Shown: one piece after another, positions 24,223-31,737 of the stretch
How the letters are laid out: each line of letters begins with the position of its first letter
Position numbering within the stretch: the first letter of the stretch is position 1
From: Nocardia arthritidis NBRC 100137
GTDB taxonomy: Bacteria; Actinomycetota; Actinomycetes; Mycobacteriales; Mycobacteriaceae
Direction of reading: 5' to 3'
DNA length: 33,081 nt
Assembly: GCF_001612765.1 (NCBI RefSeq)
Contig: NZ_BDBB01000065.1
Span: 1-33,081 of the forward strand
Program-made: the position numbers and the translations under genes
Notes under the pieces: model-generated
Seen by the model: only the letters and a program-made list of their open reading frames with translations
Databases searched by the model: none
What the model was told of the DNA's origin: nothing

Positions 24223-25233
24223 ATGGTGCCCATCGAGAGGTCCGAGTTGGTGCGATCGGTCGTCGAGTCCTACCTGCTCGACGGAGCGCGCCGGTACAAC
24301 CGCACCGAGGTCGCCGAGCAGTCGGCGACGACGACGGCGCTCACCAAGCAATTGTGGGTCGCGCTCGGCTTTCCGTCGAGCATCGGCGACGAAGCGGTCG
24401 ACTACGCCGACGCAGACGTGGCGGCGGTGCGCAACTTCGAGCAGCTGAACGTGTTGTCCTCGGCCGACATCAAACAACAGTCGGCGACCGTGCGCACGCT
24501 CGGCCAGGGGATGGCGCGCCTGGCGGAATGGCAGGTCGACCTGGTGCTGGCGGAGATCGAGGAGCGGATCGCCCGAGCCGAGCCCGATGCCGACCCCGAG
24601 CAGGCGGTGCGCACCGCCACCGAGGGCGCCATCGCCACGCTGGAGCAGTTGAACATCTACGCCTGGCGGCGCCATCTCGCCGCGGCGCTGTCGCGCTCGC
24701 TCGACCCGGGAACCAGCGCCGGTGAGGCGGTGCGGGAACTGGCCGTCGGTTTCGCCGACATGGTCGGCTACACCAGGCTGACCAGGCATCTGCACCCCGA
24801 CGAGCTGTCCATGCTGCTGGAGGCGTTCGAATCCACCACCACCGCCGCCATCACCGAGAACGGCGGATGGGTGATCAAGAACGTGGGCGACGAAGTGATG
24901 TTCGCCACCGAAACCGCCACCGAGGCCGCCCGCATCGCGCTGGCTATCCAGGAGTCCACCATGATGGTCGGCGGCACCCCGGACCTGCGGGTCGCTGTCG
25001 CCTACGGCCCGGTCCTGCAACGCTTCGGGGACCTGTACGGCTCGGTCGTGAACATCGCCTCCAGGCTCACCGGCGTCGCCCGGCCGGGCACCGTCCTGAT
25101 CGATGACCACGCCGCCGCCGCGCTGGAGGGCGACCCGGCATTCGCCATCAAGCACCTGCGCAGCGTCCGGGTGCGCGGCTTCAACCGCCTGCGCCCGCAC
25201 CTGCTGCGCCGCAACGGCAAGAACGGCAGGTAG
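24223..25233 (+). CDS. Class III adenylate cyclase with Rv1264-like N-terminal regulatory domain
   Basis: Cyclase of 336 aa making cAMP from ATP. The N-terminal half (residues 1-160) resembles the Rv1264-type autoinhibitory, pH-responsive domain. The catalytic domain begins about 165: metal-binding Asp in FADMVGYT, second metal-binding Asp in NVGDEVMF, adenine-selecting Lys in WVIKNVGDE, adenine-selecting Asp in GDLYGS, and transition-state Asn and Arg in VNIASR. All essential residues are in place, so activity is expected. No transmembrane segment is visible, so it is cytosolic. A possible phosphodiesterase lies 2.3 kb downstream. Confidence 0.92.
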   Translation: MVPIERSELVRSVVESYLLDGARRYNRTEVAEQSATTTALTKQLWVALGFPSSIGDEAVDYADADVAAVRNFEQLNVLSSADIKQQSATVRTLGQGMARLAEWQVDLVLAEIEERIARAEPDADPEQAVRTATEGAIATLEQLNIYAWRRHLAAALSRSLDPGTSAGEAVRELAVGFADMVGYTRLTRHLHPDELSMLLEAFESTTTAAITENGGWVIKNVGDEVMFATETATEAARIALAIQESTMMVGGTPDLRVAVAYGPVLQRFGDLYGSVVNIASRLTGVARPGTVLIDDHAAAALEGDPAFAIKHLRSVRVRGFNRLRPHLLRRNGKNGR

Positions 25234-25269
25234 CCGAGACCGCGTGCCGCCTGCCGCGGACGTCCACCC

Positions 25270-25275
25270 TAGGCT
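25270..25275 (+). promoter_or_regulatory. -10 box of a presumed leaderless pseudouridine synthase transcript
   Basis: TAGGCT ends 6 nt before the GTG at 25282. Confidence 0.45.
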
Positions 25276-25281
25276 CGTCCG

Positions 25282-26049
25282 GTGGACAAGGACTGGTCAC
25301 AGCTGCGCGCCCGTTGCCTCATCGAGGAGGACGCGGCGATCCTGGCCCTGAGCAAACCTGCCGGGATCTCCGTCACCGGCGAGCGCCACGACACCGACCT
25401 CGTCGAACTGGCGGCCGCCGCGGGGGAAACGCTGTATCCGGTGCACCGGATCGACAAGGTGACCTCCGGCCTGATCCTGTTCGCGAAGGAACTGCGCGCG
25501 CACGGCGAGCTGACCAGGCAGTTCAACAAACAGACCGCCGAAAAGGCGTACCTGGCCGTCGTGTCCTCCACCGGCCTGCCCGATACCGGCGTGTTCGATC
25601 TGCCGCTCAGCGTGGGGCGCAAGAACCGGGTGCGCATCGCGGCGCCCCGCGAAAGCATCCGCCACGAGGCGGGCCGCTGGTTCGTCGACGAGGCCGACCT
25701 GCTGCCCGCCAAGAACTACCCCTCGCTCACCCGGTTCGCGACGGTGCTGCGCGGCCCGGCGCACACCGTTCTCGCGCTGCGCCCGGTCACCGGCCGACGC
25801 CACCAGATCCGCGTCCACCTGGCGTGGACCGGACACCCGATAGTCGGCGACCCGTTGTTCGACCGCTCCGGCGCCCATGCCCGGACCTACCTGCACTCCT
25901 GGCACCTGGGCCTCGCCGCCTCGTGGCGCACCCCGCCGGAACTGACGTTGTCCGCCGAGCCGGACCCCGAATTCTGGCGCCCGCTGGACGAAGGCGCCGA
26001 CCCGGCTGCCCTCGAACGCGCTGCCCACTCGCTGCGGACGCTCAGCTAG
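25282..26049 (+). CDS. RluA-family RNA pseudouridine synthase
   Basis: Enzyme of 255 aa converting specific uridines in structured RNA to pseudouridine. The family motif HRIDKVTSGL (about residues 55-64) includes the catalytic Asp, and RPVTGRRHQIRVHL (about 172-185) is the second RluA signature. There is no N-terminal S4 RNA-binding domain, which separates it from RluD/RluC-type enzymes. The start GTG 25282 has no ribosome site but has a TAGGCT box 6 nt upstream. The target RNA is unknown. It stands 48 nt after the cyclase on the same strand. Confidence 0.9.
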   Translation: MDKDWSQLRARCLIEEDAAILALSKPAGISVTGERHDTDLVELAAAAGETLYPVHRIDKVTSGLILFAKELRAHGELTRQFNKQTAEKAYLAVVSSTGLPDTGVFDLPLSVGRKNRVRIAAPRESIRHEAGRWFVDEADLLPAKNYPSLTRFATVLRGPAHTVLALRPVTGRRHQIRVHLAWTGHPIVGDPLFDRSGAHARTYLHSWHLGLAASWRTPPELTLSAEPDPEFWRPLDEGADPAALERAAHSLRTLS

Positions 26050-26220
26050 CGCCACCTTCCCCTCCGCACCGACCACGGCCTCCTGGCCTGAGCGTCGGCC
26101 GCCGAACGGCTTCCTCGTGCCGGCCTTCTTCGCGCCTGGTCTCCGGCTTCGTCCTGGGCGATGAACCTCGGCTCCCGATTCGTCCACAGTCATCCCCAGG
26201 CAATCGCCCGGATGCGCACG

Positions 26221-26241
26221 GCCCGGCCCGGGCGGCCGGGC
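26221..26241 (-). terminator. GC-rich hairpin downstream of the TIGR03086 gene
   Basis: Perfect stem GCCCGGCC (26221-26228), 5-nt loop, GGCCGGGC (26234-26241), 21 nt after the TIGR03086 stop. There is no T-run, but stem strength and position suit an actinobacterial terminator. Confidence 0.6.
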
Positions 26242-26261
26242 GGGAGGTCCGCGTCAGCAGG

Positions 26262-26864
26262 TCAGTTCGGCCAGTTCGGCGAGCGGCCGAGGAGCAGGAG
26301 GATCCGGTCGAGGGCCTGCGTTTGTTCCGGAACGGCCAGTGCCGGGGCGAATGCCGCGTCGGGGGCGGTGCGTTCCGGACCGTCGGGGACGGCGAGGGCG
26401 ATGCGCAGCGCCGCTTCGGCGACGTCGGGGTCGAGGGTGATGGTTTCGCCGATCGAGCGCGCGACATCCCAGGCGTGGACGACGCTGTCCACGAGGTGGA
26501 AACCGATCGCGAGGTGGGCCGGGATGCCACGATCGGGCAAAACTTCCGGCAGCAGCAGTGCGCGCTCGAAGACGTCCTCGACGGCGAAGCCGTCGAGGAC
26601 GTCTTCGGCCGAAGCGCGATAGTCGGCGATCGGATCGTCGGAGGTGCGAACGGCCCAGACATCGCGACCACCGCTGCCCCGTGCGGCGGCGGCGAAGCCG
26701 TGATTCTGCGCGATCATGTGTTCCAGCAGGTCACGAAGGCGCCAACCGGCACAGGGCGTTTCGTATTCCAGGTGATCGGGACGCACGCGGGCAACGGCCG
26801 CCACGCTCGATCGAACCGAACGAGCGTGCTGGTCGCGCAATTCTTCCAGGGAGTCGGTATGCAT
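26262..26864 (-). CDS. TIGR03086-type DinB-like metal-binding protein
   Basis: Protein of 200 aa in the DinB/mycothiol-dependent maleylpyruvate isomerase N-terminal family, often zinc-binding and thought to bind or transfer a small thiol-linked molecule; the exact role is unknown. Visible: TPCAGWRLRDLLEHMI (about 36-51, with the metal His), VDSVVHAWDVARSIGE (about 125-140). The start codon ATG 26864 lies inside a 19-bp palindrome shared with the divergent MarR gene, with a TACGAT -10 box 6 nt upstream, so it probably has a leaderless transcript repressed by that MarR protein. Confidence 0.82.
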   Translation of the reverse strand: MHTDSLEELRDQHARSVRSSVAAVARVRPDHLEYETPCAGWRLRDLLEHMIAQNHGFAAAARGSGGRDVWAVRTSDDPIADYRASAEDVLDGFAVEDVFERALLLPEVLPDRGIPAHLAIGFHLVDSVVHAWDVARSIGETITLDPDVAEAALRIALAVPDGPERTAPDAAFAPALAVPEQTQALDRILLLLGRSPNWPN

Positions 26865-26879
26865 ATGCGTATCGTATGC
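26861..26879. promoter_or_regulatory. Palindrome over the start of the TIGR03086 gene, candidate MarR operator
   Basis: GCATATGCGTATCGTATGC, imperfect arms (6 of 7 match) about a 5-nt centre. It covers the TIGR03086 start codon and its -10 box (TACGAT, 26871-26876, minus strand), and lies 37 bp before the MarR ATG. Confidence 0.5.
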
Positions 26880-26903
26880 TCGAGCTTACGATTTGCCAAG
26901 CAG

Positions 26904-26909
26904 TATCGT
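26904..26909 (+). promoter_or_regulatory. -10 box of a presumed leaderless MarR transcript
   Basis: TATCGT ends 6 nt before the ATG at 26916. Confidence 0.45.
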
Positions 26910-26915
26910 CGGTCC

Positions 26916-27353
26916 ATGTCCAACGCTCGTCCCGATCTGGCCGCGATGATCGTGCCGCTCGTGCGGGCGCTCATCGCCGCGGAAACGCCCATCCTGGAGC
27001 GCCACGAACTATCCATGTGGGGATACTCCGTCCTGCTCGGGCTGGACGCGGAGCCGGTCTACACCCAGGCGGCGCTGGCCAAGGCGATCGGCGCGGACAA
27101 GACCCGCATCATCGGCGTGCTGGACGAGCTGCAGCGCCGGGGCCTGATCACGCGCGAACCGGACCCGTCCGACCGGCGGGTCAACCTGGTGTCGCTGACC
27201 GACGAGGGCCGCGCCCTCCGCGACCGCGTCCAGCGCGACATCCAAGCCGGCGAGGATCAACTGCTGGAGCAGCTCCCCGCACCGGACCGCCGAGTGTTCG
27301 TGCGCGCCCTGCGCACCCTCTCCGCCGCGGTATCCGAGCAGTCCAGGTCCTGA
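26916..27353 (+). CDS. MarR-family transcriptional regulator
   Basis: Winged-helix regulator of 145 aa. The DNA-binding section (YTQAALAKAIGADKTRIIGVLDEL then RRGLITREPDPSDRRVNLVSLT, about residues 50-95) is classic MarR, including the wing DPSDRR motif. It diverges from the TIGR03086 gene and the shared region contains a 19-bp palindrome, the usual arrangement for a MarR protein repressing its neighbour and itself. The ligand is unknown. Confidence 0.9.
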   Translation: MSNARPDLAAMIVPLVRALIAAETPILERHELSMWGYSVLLGLDAEPVYTQAALAKAIGADKTRIIGVLDELQRRGLITREPDPSDRRVNLVSLTDEGRALRDRVQRDIQAGEDQLLEQLPAPDRRVFVRALRTLSAAVSEQSRS

Positions 27354-27370
27354 CGGCGAATCTCACACAT

Positions 27371-27386
27371 TGTGGCCCGCACCACA
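27371..27386 (+). terminator. Weak hairpin after the MarR gene
   Basis: TGTGG (27371-27375) and CCACA (27382-27386) around a 6-nt loop, 17 nt past the MarR stop. Short, so a tentative terminator only. Confidence 0.25.
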
Positions 27387-27521
27387 TATAGTCGAGCGCC
27401 GTTCGCATGGTGGCGAGCGTCATGACGACTCGTAATGCGCAGGTCAACTAGCCTGATGACGTGCGGCGGCCGCGGCGCGCGCACACTCTGACGCAATGCA
27501 GCGAACCCCTAGCGAAAGCGA

Positions 27522-28307
27522 ATGCCGATGATCCTGGTGGCTCAGGTCAGCGACACCCATTTCGATCTCGGCGCCCGCAACACCCAGCGTGTCCAGCGGG
27601 TGATGGAGTTCTTCGCCGGGCTGCGCCACAGGCCCGACGCCATCCTCGTGACCGGCGACATCACCGATTCCGGCAAACCCGAGCAATACGCGGAGGCCAA
27701 GCTCGCGTTCGACACCGAGATCCCGGTGTACGCCCTCCCCGGCAACCATGACGACCGCGCGGGCTTCCGTACCGGCTTGCTCGGCGAGCCGGCCTCCGAC
27801 GCCCCTATCAACCGCGCGCACCGAGTCGGTGATCTCACCCTCGCGCTGTTGGATTCGAGCATCCCCGGCGAGCCCGGCGGGCGACTCGCCGACGAGACCT
27901 ACCGTTGGCTGAGCGGCCTGCTCGACGCGGCGCCCCCGGCCAAACCGATCCTGCTCGCCCTGCACCACCCGCCCGCGCGCCTGTACAGCCCGATCGTCGA
28001 CGGGATCGCCCTCGCCGATCCGCAGCGGCTCGCCGACCTGGTGGCCGGGGACGACCGGATCGTCGCCGTCCTCACCGGTCACGCGCATTCCGCCGCGACG
28101 ACCACGTTCGGGGGACGCCCGCTGCTGGTCGGCCCCAGCACCGCGTCGGTGCTCAGCGGCGAGTGGGAACTCGACCTGCCCGACCACGTCATGGACTACG
28201 CGCCGGACCCCGCGGTCTCGCTGCACGTCATCGGCGATGATCACCGGCTGACCACCCATTTCCGGACCGTTCCGATGGGTGGCCGGATCGGCGTGCAACC
28301 GGCTTGA
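27522..28307 (+). CDS. Metallophosphoesterase, cyclic-nucleotide phosphodiesterase type (CpdA/Rv0805-like)
   Basis: Two-metal phosphoesterase of 261 aa. All signature motifs are visible: DTH in QVSDTHFD (about residues 10-12), GDITD (about 45-49), GNHDD (about 74-78), a His in ALHHPP (about 149-150) and GHAH (about 185-188). The sequence type fits class III cAMP phosphodiesterases such as CpdA or Rv0805. Start ATG 27522 has no strong ribosome site; the next ATG, two codons later, is possible. Together with the cyclase at 24223-25233 it could set cAMP levels, but the two are not in one operon. Confidence 0.85.
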   Translation: MPMILVAQVSDTHFDLGARNTQRVQRVMEFFAGLRHRPDAILVTGDITDSGKPEQYAEAKLAFDTEIPVYALPGNHDDRAGFRTGLLGEPASDAPINRAHRVGDLTLALLDSSIPGEPGGRLADETYRWLSGLLDAAPPAKPILLALHHPPARLYSPIVDGIALADPQRLADLVAGDDRIVAVLTGHAHSAATTTFGGRPLLVGPSTASVLSGEWELDLPDHVMDYAPDPAVSLHVIGDDHRLTTHFRTVPMGGRIGVQPA

Positions 28308-28374
28308 GCGCGGTTTACCCGGCACCAGCCGGGGCAATCGGGGTGCACGAGACGCCTACCCGGGAGGATGCACC

Positions 28375-29052
28375 ATGGTCGACCTGCCAGCCGCAGTGGT
28401 GAAGAGCGCGTTCGCGACCGGAGCGCGGATCCGGCATGCGCGGGTGTTCCACCCCAACGGGTTGCACCTGGCCGGTCGTCTGCACGCCGAACCCGAGTTC
28501 GAGCCGCTGTTCGGCAGCGGCGAACGCGCGGTGATCGCGCGGCTGTCCAAGGGCGTCGGACTACCGAACGGCCTGCCCGACGTGCTCGGCCTGGCGTTCC
28601 GAGTACTCGACCGGGACGACGAGCCCTGGGATTTCGCGCTGGCAACGACAGGCCAGGGATCGCTGGGCCGGCTGGTGATCACCCCCGCGCGCGGTTGGGC
28701 CAGCGCACGCTACGGCTGCCTGATGCCCTACCGGATCAGCAACTCCGCGCCGACCTGGTTCTTCGCCGAGCCGGACGGCGCGCAGCCCGCTTCGGCGTCG
28801 CTCGAGGCGATGCAAGCCCATCTGAACGAGGATCTGGTGAGTTTCACCCTCAGCGCGGGCCGTCTCGGCGGACCCACCCGGCGGGTCGCCGAAATCACGC
28901 TGCGGCCCGCCGAATCCGCCGAGCACCGAACGGATTACTTCGATCCGATGCTCAACCACCCGGCCGAGGTGGAGTTGTTCCCCAAAGCCATAGGCAAGAT
29001 TCGCGAGCTGGCCTACACGGGCAGCCGCAGCGGCCGCGGCGAAGGGGCTTAA
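28375..29052 (+). CDS. Small catalase-fold-like protein of unknown function
   Basis: Protein of 225 aa. The N-terminal part is reminiscent of heme catalase: RVFHPNG (His26) aligns with the catalytic RVVHAKG motif, and ARLSKGVG, LPDVLGLAFRVL and WDFALAT match the next barrel strands. The C-terminal heme-binding Tyr region of catalases and the usual Asn of the active site are not seen, so it is a reduced version and may not be a true catalase. A GGGAGGA ribosome site precedes ATG 28375. Convergent with the AraC gene: their stop codons share the tetranucleotide TTAA. Substrate unknown. Confidence 0.65.
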   Translation: MVDLPAAVVKSAFATGARIRHARVFHPNGLHLAGRLHAEPEFEPLFGSGERAVIARLSKGVGLPNGLPDVLGLAFRVLDRDDEPWDFALATTGQGSLGRLVITPARGWASARYGCLMPYRISNSAPTWFFAEPDGAQPASASLEAMQAHLNEDLVSFTLSAGRLGGPTRRVAEITLRPAESAEHRTDYFDPMLNHPAEVELFPKAIGKIRELAYTGSRSGRGEGA

Positions 29053-30110
29053 CGCCGGACGACGCGTTCGCGGCGATAGGCGGCCGGGGTGTTACCGGTC
29101 CACCGCTTGAAGGCGAAGATGAATGTCGAGGCTTCGGCGTAACCGAGGCGGATCGCGACGTCGCTCACCGATAGCGGTGTGGCGGTGAGCATTTCCTCGG
29201 CCAGAGCACGCCGCACCTCGTCCAGCAACGCACGATAGCTGGTTCCCGCCGCGTCGAGATGTCTGCGCAGCGTGCGAGTGCTCATGTTGAGATCGTTCGC
29301 CACGGCGTCGATTCCGGGCGGCGCGGCGAACCCGTCCGCGCCGCCGCGCGGGACCAAGCGCTCGCGCACCTCGGCCGCGATGCCGGTGCGAGCCCTGCGG
29401 CGGTGCACCAACTCCCGGCACTGCGCCAGGCACATCGCCCACGTGTGCTCGTTGGCCTGTGGCAACGGCTGCTCCAACAGCATGGGTTCGATGGCGAACA
29501 GGTTGCGCGGCATGTCGAAACGCGGGGCCACCAGGGTGACCTCCGCGATCCGATCGGCGTAGCCCGGTGCGGGAAAACGGAATTCGGCCCTGGTCAGCGG
29601 CAGTCGGGTGCCGAGCAGATCGCTCATCACCTGATGCATCGCGGTGACGTCGCGTTCGACGAGGAACTGGCGCACGTCGGTCGGCACCGACTCGTCGTGC
29701 ACCACCGCGACGAACTCGTCCTCGCCCCACTCGGCCACCGGTAGGCAGAAGGTGAAGCTGAGGTCCAGGTAGCGCAGCGCGAAGCTGATCGCCTCCCCCA
29801 GCGTCGGGCTGCTGACGCAGGCGAAGCCGAAGATGCCGAAGGTGGTGATCCGGTAGCGGCGGCCCACCTCGACGCCCAGCGCGGGACGGCCCGCGAGTTC
29901 GCGGACGAGGTTGCGGATGACCGCCAGTTCGGTGTGCGCGTCGATCTGCGCGTCCGGATCGCGCAGTTGCTGCTCGGTCAGCGCGGTGCCGTGCAGCATG
30001 CGCGCCGCGGGCACGCCGTGTTCGGCCGCGTAGCCGACCATCAGCGCCACGCTGGCCACGCCGCGCGGAAAGTTCCAATCGCGGATATCCGGATCCTGTA
30101 CCCGCTCCAC
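29049..30110 (-). CDS. AraC-family transcriptional regulator (AraC_bd plus HTH_18)
   Basis: Activator-type regulator of 353 aa. The N-terminal ligand-binding region (residues about 15-200, with YRITTFGIFGFACVSSPT) is of the type found in OruR/VqsM-like regulators. The C-terminal HTH pair is clear: MSTRTLRRHLDAAG (first helix-turn-helix, about 275-290) and SVSDVAIRLGYAEASTFIFAF (given in parts: recognition helix ASTFIFAFKRW, about 325-335). The start GTG 30110 has a CATAAT box 6 nt before it, suggesting a leaderless transcript. Diverges from the monooxygenase gene 85 bp away, so it is the likely regulator of that gene. Confidence 0.88.
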   Translation of the reverse strand: MERVQDPDIRDWNFPRGVASVALMVGYAAEHGVPAARMLHGTALTEQQLRDPDAQIDAHTELAVIRNLVRELAGRPALGVEVGRRYRITTFGIFGFACVSSPTLGEAISFALRYLDLSFTFCLPVAEWGEDEFVAVVHDESVPTDVRQFLVERDVTAMHQVMSDLLGTRLPLTRAEFRFPAPGYADRIAEVTLVAPRFDMPRNLFAIEPMLLEQPLPQANEHTWAMCLAQCRELVHRRRARTGIAAEVRERLVPRGGADGFAAPPGIDAVANDLNMSTRTLRRHLDAAGTSYRALLDEVRRALAEEMLTATPLSVSDVAIRLGYAEASTFIFAFKRWTGNTPAAYRRERVVRR

Positions 30111-30116
30111 GCGGAC

Positions 30117-30122
30117 ATTATG
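30117..30122 (-). promoter_or_regulatory. -10 box of a presumed leaderless AraC transcript
   Basis: CATAAT on the minus strand, 6 nt before the GTG at 30110. Confidence 0.45.
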
Positions 30123-30195
30123 GCCGAATTTCTCTATGCGACGGCACGACGGCTCCTACAGTGGAGACAACTACGGTCGGAGTGAGGAGCGTCAC

Positions 30196-31662
30196 ATGGC
30201 AACGCGCGGTCGGCCGTCGATCCTCATCATCGGCGCGGGCTTCGGCGGTATCGGGATGGCGATCGAGTTGCGCCGCAACGGCTTCGACGACATCACCGTG
30301 CTGGAACGCGCCGCCGACCTCGGCGGGGTCTGGCGGGAGAACACCTACCCCGGTGCGGCCTGCGACGTCCCGTCACCGCTGTACTCGTATTCGTTCGAAC
30401 CCAAGCCGGACTGGCCGCAGCGTTACTCGGGGCGCGCCGCCATCCACTCCTACCTGCGCGGCGTCGCCGAGCGGCACGGCGTGCTGTCGGCGATCCGCTT
30501 CGGCACCAGCGTCACCGACGCCGAATTCGACGACGCCACCGGCCGGTGGACCGTCCGCACCGCCGACGGGGACAGCCGCGTCGTGGACGTGCTGATCTCG
30601 GCGGTGGGCCAGCTGTCGCGTCCGTCCCTGCCCGCCATACCCGGCATCGACACCTTCGCGGGCCCGTCGTTCCATTCGGCCGAGTGGGACCACGACGTCG
30701 ACCTTCGCGGCAAACGCGTCGCCTGCGTCGGCACCGGAGCGAGCGCTGTCCAGTACATCCCGGAGATCCAGCCGGAGGTCGCCCATCTCACGCTTTTCCA
30801 GCGCACACCGGCCTGGGTGATCCCCAAATTCGACACCGACTACTCGCCGATCCAGCACAACCTGTTCGCGCGGGTGCCCGGGGCGCTGCTGGCCGAACGA
30901 TTCGGGTGGTGGTCGATCGCGGAGTTCGTCTCGCTCGGGCTGGTCGAGGTCCCCGCCATCGCCCGGTGGGTGGCCCGCATCGCCTCCCGGCACCTCGCCG
31001 AGCAAGTGGAGGATCCGCAGTTGCGCGCGAAACTCACCCCGGACTACCCGATCGGGTGCAAGCGAGCGCTGTTCTCCAACGACTACTACCCCGCGCTCAC
31101 CCAGCCGAACGTGCGGGTGGAGACCACCGCGATCAGCGAGATCGTCCCGCAGGGGGTACGCACCGCGGACGGTACGACGCACGCGGTGGACGTGATCATC
31201 TACGGCACCGGCTTCAAGGGCACCGAGTTCCTCTGGCCGATGGAGGTCTACGGCCGTGGGGGCCGCAGGCTGGCCGACGCCTGGGCCGACGGCGCGCACG
31301 CGTACTACGGCATCGCGGTGCCGGACTTCCCGAACCTCTTCCTCGTCTACGGGCCGAACACCAATCTCGGCGTCGGCTCGATCATCTACATGATCGAGTC
31401 GCAGACCCGCTACATCCGTCAGGCGGTGCGGTGGCTCGCCGACCACCCCGGCCACTGTATCGACGTCCGGGCGGACCTGGAGGAGGACTACAACGCCGCG
31501 CTCCAGCAACGCCTGGCTCGCACCCCGTGGAACTTCTGCGCGAGCTGGTACCGCAATTCCGCAGGCCGCATCACCAACAACTGGCCCGGCTCGCAAACCA
31601 GCTACCGCCGCCGCACCCGGCGCTTCGATCCCCGCCACTACATTCTCGACCCGGCCCCGTGA
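30196..31662 (+). CDS. Flavin-dependent Baeyer-Villiger-type monooxygenase
   Basis: FAD- and NADPH-dependent monooxygenase of 488 aa, likely inserting oxygen into a ketone to form an ester or lactone. FAD-binding GAGFGG lies at about residues 14-19, followed by GGVWRENTYPGAACDVPS (about 43-60) and the NADPH-binding GTGASA (about 181-186). The Baeyer-Villiger fingerprint FxGxxxHxxxW-D is present as FAGPSFHSAEWD (about 155-166). Start ATG 30196 has GAGGAG (30184-30189) upstream, in contrast to its leaderless neighbours. Divergent from an AraC regulator, which probably controls it. Substrate unknown. Confidence 0.9.
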   Translation: MATRGRPSILIIGAGFGGIGMAIELRRNGFDDITVLERAADLGGVWRENTYPGAACDVPSPLYSYSFEPKPDWPQRYSGRAAIHSYLRGVAERHGVLSAIRFGTSVTDAEFDDATGRWTVRTADGDSRVVDVLISAVGQLSRPSLPAIPGIDTFAGPSFHSAEWDHDVDLRGKRVACVGTGASAVQYIPEIQPEVAHLTLFQRTPAWVIPKFDTDYSPIQHNLFARVPGALLAERFGWWSIAEFVSLGLVEVPAIARWVARIASRHLAEQVEDPQLRAKLTPDYPIGCKRALFSNDYYPALTQPNVRVETTAISEIVPQGVRTADGTTHAVDVIIYGTGFKGTEFLWPMEVYGRGGRRLADAWADGAHAYYGIAVPDFPNLFLVYGPNTNLGVGSIIYMIESQTRYIRQAVRWLADHPGHCIDVRADLEEDYNAALQQRLARTPWNFCASWYRNSAGRITNNWPGSQTSYRRRTRRFDPRHYILDPAP

Positions 31663-31725
31663 CGTATCGCACGAGTTCCTGCCCCGCTCGGATTCGACTC
31701 GACCCGGCACCGCCCGCCGGGCTGG

Positions 31726-31731
31726 CAGACT
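31726..31731 (+). promoter_or_regulatory. -10 box of a presumed leaderless ECF transporter transcript
   Basis: CAGACT ends 6 nt before the GTG at 31738. Confidence 0.35.
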
Positions 31732-31737
31732 TGTGCT

